DNA of 64,000 nucleotides. Source: Streptomyces gossypii (lineage in GTDB: Bacteria; Actinomycetota; Actinomycetes; Streptomycetales; Streptomycetaceae). Each line of letters begins with the position of its first letter. The stretch's first letter is position 1. Where the stretch lies: contig NZ_JAJAGO010000015.1 in NCBI RefSeq assembly GCF_025165795.1, forward strand, positions 1 through 64,000, read 5' to 3'. Under the pieces are notes generated by a model that did no database searches, was not told the origin of the DNA, and saw nothing but the letters and a program-made list of their open reading frames with translations. Made by a program: the position numbers and the translations under genes. Below, one piece after another: positions 61,922 to 64,000 of this stretch.

Positions 61922-62782
61922 GTGGGCGCGGCCCTGATGCTCTGTGCGAGCCCCTGGGTGCTCCGCGGGGAACCGGAGGACGCGCGGCACCCGCGTACGG
62001 AGCGCACGTACGCCTACGGGCCGCACGCACGCCAGCAGCTCTCGGTGCACTGGCGCACCGATCACACGGGCTCCTCCCCCGCAGCCCTCCGCCCCGGCGT
62101 GGTCGTGCTGCACGGCGGCTACTGGCGGCAGGACCGCGGGCCCGGCTGGCGCGAGTGGTCCGGCTCCCTGTCCCGGTACGGGCTCGTCGTCTTCGACGTC
62201 GACTACCGGCGCAACGTCGACGCGCGCTGGCCCGCCCAGCGCGCGGACGTCCTGGCCGCCCTCTCGTGGATAGCGAGGCGCGGTGCCCGCTTCGGCGCCG
62301 ACCCGGACCGGCTGGTGCTGCTCGGCTCCTCAGCGGGCGGCCACCTCGCCACCAGCGTCGGGACGTACGGGGCGGGGGCCGTCCGGGTCGACGGGGTCAT
62401 CGGACTCTCCCCGGTGACGGACCCGCGCCGCGCCTGGCGTGACGGCGCCGACCCGCACGTACGGCGGAACGCCGAACTGCTGGCGGGGTGCCCGCCCGGC
62501 GGCGTACGGCACCGTACCGACTGCTCGGACATCTGGTGGGACATGTCAGCCGCCTCGCACGCCTCGGGCAAGGACGACGCGCCCATGCTCCTGCTGCACT
62601 CGGCACACGACTTCGTGCCCGCCGCACACTCCCGCGCGCTGGCGCTGGCGGAGCGGGCCCAGGGCATGCCCGCCAGGCGCATCACGGTCGTCACCGTCCC
62701 GGGCCACGCCCACGGAGCCGCCCTGCTGGACGAGCGGGGCGTCACCCCCGCACTGCTGGCCTGGATCAAGGCCCGGACCTGA
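61922..62782 (+). CDS. Alpha/beta hydrolase (HSL / kynurenine formamidase-like)
   Basis: About 286 residues. VVVLHGGYWRQ gives the HGG oxyanion hole, VLLGSSAGGHLATS the nucleophile Ser in GxSxGG, LLLHSAHDFVPAAHSRALA the Asp, and VTVPGHAHGAALL the His. A hydrophobic N-terminus (GAALMLCASPWVL) may be a short export signal. The start is uncertain: GTG 61922 is preferred because an ATG at 61835 would include the palindrome. Ester or amide substrate unknown. Confidence 0.82.
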   Translation: MGAALMLCASPWVLRGEPEDARHPRTERTYAYGPHARQQLSVHWRTDHTGSSPAALRPGVVVLHGGYWRQDRGPGWREWSGSLSRYGLVVFDVDYRRNVDARWPAQRADVLAALSWIARRGARFGADPDRLVLLGSSAGGHLATSVGTYGAGAVRVDGVIGLSPVTDPRRAWRDGADPHVRRNAELLAGCPPGGVRHRTDCSDIWWDMSAASHASGKDDAPMLLLHSAHDFVPAAHSRALALAERAQGMPARRITVVTVPGHAHGAALLDERGVTPALLAWIKART

Positions 62783-62828
62783 GAGGCCCAGCCGCCACCC
62801 GCCACCCGCCAGCGACCAGCGCCGGACA

Positions 62829-63380
62829 TCAGTTCGGTGCGGCGAGCTCCGCCCAGACCGTCTTGCCCGTACCTTCGACGTTCCGCACGACGCCCCAGTC
62901 CAGGCAGAGCCGCTGCACTATGAACATGCCGTGCCCGCCCGGACGGCCCGCCCGGTGCGGGGTGCGCGGTGCGGGCGCGCCGCTGCCCAGATCGACGACC
63001 TCCACGCGCAGCAGCTTGGGGCTGCTCCCTATGCGCAGCTCCTCCGGGCCGTTGGCGTGCAGACAGGCGTTGGTCACCAGCTCGGAGACGACAAGCAGCG
63101 CGTCCTCCGCGGCGGCCCGCTGGTCGGCGGTGGCGGCGGGCAGCCAGCCCCAGTCCTGGAGGGCCTGCCGGGTGAAGTCACGGGCCCGCGGCACGGCCCC
63201 CGAGGCGCCGACCAGCCGCAGCCTGCGGACCTGGCGCAGCGGCAGCTCGCGCAGGCGATCGACGGCGGCAGCGCCCGTACCGCCTCCGGTGACCCCGGCC
63301 TCCGGCACCGCAGCGGTCGTCGCGGCGCCTTCGGGCTCCGGGCCGCAGTCGCCCGCCGGGTACGGCCGGGTGGTGCTCAT
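62829..63380 (-). CDS. RsbW-like ATP-binding (anti-sigma type) protein
   Basis: 183 residues with a GHKL ATPase domain (about 55-180): RAAAEDALLVVSELVTNACLHA holds the N-box, VEVVDLGSG the G1 box, and HGMFIVQRLCLDWGVV the G2 area. The N-terminal 50 residues are Gly/Ala-rich. Such single-domain kinases bind sigma factors or phosphorylate STAS antagonists. The STAS gene lies 112 bp upstream on the same strand, a probable pair. Confidence 0.9.
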   Translation of the reverse strand: MSTTRPYPAGDCGPEPEGAATTAAVPEAGVTGGGTGAAAVDRLRELPLRQVRRLRLVGASGAVPRARDFTRQALQDWGWLPAATADQRAAAEDALLVVSELVTNACLHANGPEELRIGSSPKLLRVEVVDLGSGAPAPRTPHRAGRPGGHGMFIVQRLCLDWGVVRNVEGTGKTVWAELAAPN

Positions 63381-63491
63381 CCGTGGTTCACCTCACCGAA
63401 TACCTGACAGATTCAGAGGTCTCCTGCCCTACCGGACGGGGAGAACACCCACGGATTGGGTCGGACTGGTGTGATGCGTATAACGCCCGGG

Positions 63492-63872
63492 TTACGCATC
63501 GGGCACATTCGCGAGTGCGCTGTCCAGATCGTTATGTACGGTGAAGACCGCTTCGGCACCGGTGATCTCGAAGACCCGGGCGACCACGGGAAGCATCCCC
63601 ACCAGGTGGACTCCGCCGCCCGCCGCCTCCGCCTTCAGCCGGGCACCGAGCAGGACGTTCAGGCCCGTCGAGTCGCAGAACTCCAGCTGTGAGCAGTCGA
63701 CCACCAGACGGTTATATCCGTCCTCAATGCCCTGTTCAAGCGGCTCTCGCAGTATGTCGGCGGTATGGTGATCGAGCTCACCCGCAGGCGTCACCACCAC
63801 ACTGACGCCCTGGTGTCCCACGCCGACCGTCAGCCGACCCCGGCTGGTACTGCCGGGCATACCGCGGTCCAT
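63492..63872 (-). CDS. STAS-domain anti-anti-sigma factor
   Basis: 126 residues from ATG 63872 (GAGG six bases before; GTG 63878 is possible). VVVTPAGELDHHTADILREPLEQGIEDGYNRLVVDCSQLEFCDSTGLNVLLGARL is the STAS fold with the phosphorylatable Ser in CDSTGLN. This matches RsbV/BldG-like antagonists, which release a sigma factor when unphosphorylated. The neighbour at 62829 is the likely kinase. The remaining 128 bp to the window end hold no gene. Confidence 0.92.
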   Translation of the reverse strand: MDRGMPGSTSRGRLTVGVGHQGVSVVVTPAGELDHHTADILREPLEQGIEDGYNRLVVDCSQLEFCDSTGLNVLLGARLKAEAAGGGVHLVGMLPVVARVFEITGAEAVFTVHNDLDSALANVPDA

Positions 63873-64000
63873 GCGCACCCCTCGTGATTGCGAAACGAGC
63901 CACCTCTGCTGCCCCCGTGAAGCGGTTCGAACCCTACGCCTTCACCGGCGCCTCTGGTAGCCGAACAAGCCACACATTAGGGCATATTTGGACAATTGGG

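Overview
The window is high-GC actinobacterial chromosome, almost certainly Streptomyces. The evidence is the very high GC third-position bias, GTG and TTG starts, whiB, F420 biosynthesis genes (fbiA, fbiB), many LCP-family proteins, DUF397 and WhiJ-like XRE genes, and a gene order that matches my memory of the S. coelicolor core chromosome around ahcY, manA, manB, whiB and fbiAB. The species cannot be fixed from the sequence alone.

Layout. 0-0.4 kb: promoter and leader of an rRNA operon reading off the left edge. 0.4-17.2 kb: core genes, including a SpoIIM-like membrane protein, an RDD protein, ahcY, a CDF transporter, the mannose set manA / SIS protein / Trm112 / manB, DUF3499, a small metallopeptidase, DUF5719 and a very large membrane glycosyltransferase. 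17.2-18.8 kb: an accessory pair made of a neocarzinostatin-type chromoprotein and a SARP regulator. 19.5-28.1 kb: whiB, cysteine dioxygenase, fbiA-fbiB, a DNA glycosylase, an NDP-sugar synthase, an N-acetylmuramoyl-L-alanine amidase and a TIGR03089 protein. 28.4-39.6 kb: a cell-envelope block with five LCP (LytR-CpsA-Psr) paralogues, a GT2 glycosyltransferase and a first AA10 LPMO. 39.6-45.4 kb: a GH15 enzyme, a VOC protein, a CGNR regulator, UDP-glucose dehydrogenase and an acyl-CoA dehydrogenase.

45.4-51.7 kb is an accessory island of about 6.26 kb. It lies between two near-identical copies of the last 34 bases of the acyl-CoA dehydrogenase gene. It carries a broken GntR gene, a flavoprotein with a divergent XRE regulator, a translationally coupled trio of small genes, and a DUF397 / DUF6879 / XRE-DUF5753 (WhiJ-like) set. 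No integrase, replication or transfer gene was seen, so it looks like a degenerate or trans-mobilised integrative element.

51.7-64 kb: a second AA10 LPMO, a vapBC remnant with a deleted toxin, a DUF1772 protein, a purK-purE-dipeptidase operon, GtrA, an OmpR-type two-component system, a POT-family peptide transporter, an alpha/beta hydrolase, and an anti-sigma / anti-anti-sigma pair.

How parts connect. ManA, ManB and the NDP-sugar synthase can supply GDP-mannose for glycosylation, and the glycosyltransferases, UDP-glucose dehydrogenase, LCP ligases, GtrA and amidase point to envelope glycopolymer assembly and remodelling. Both LPMO genes have a DasR-box-like palindrome between their apparent -35 and -10 elements, which links them to chitin/GlcNAc control. 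Two copies of a roughly 105-base dispersed repeat with a conserved core, each inside its own unrelated inverted repeat, sit between genes at 10.5 and 19.4 kb.
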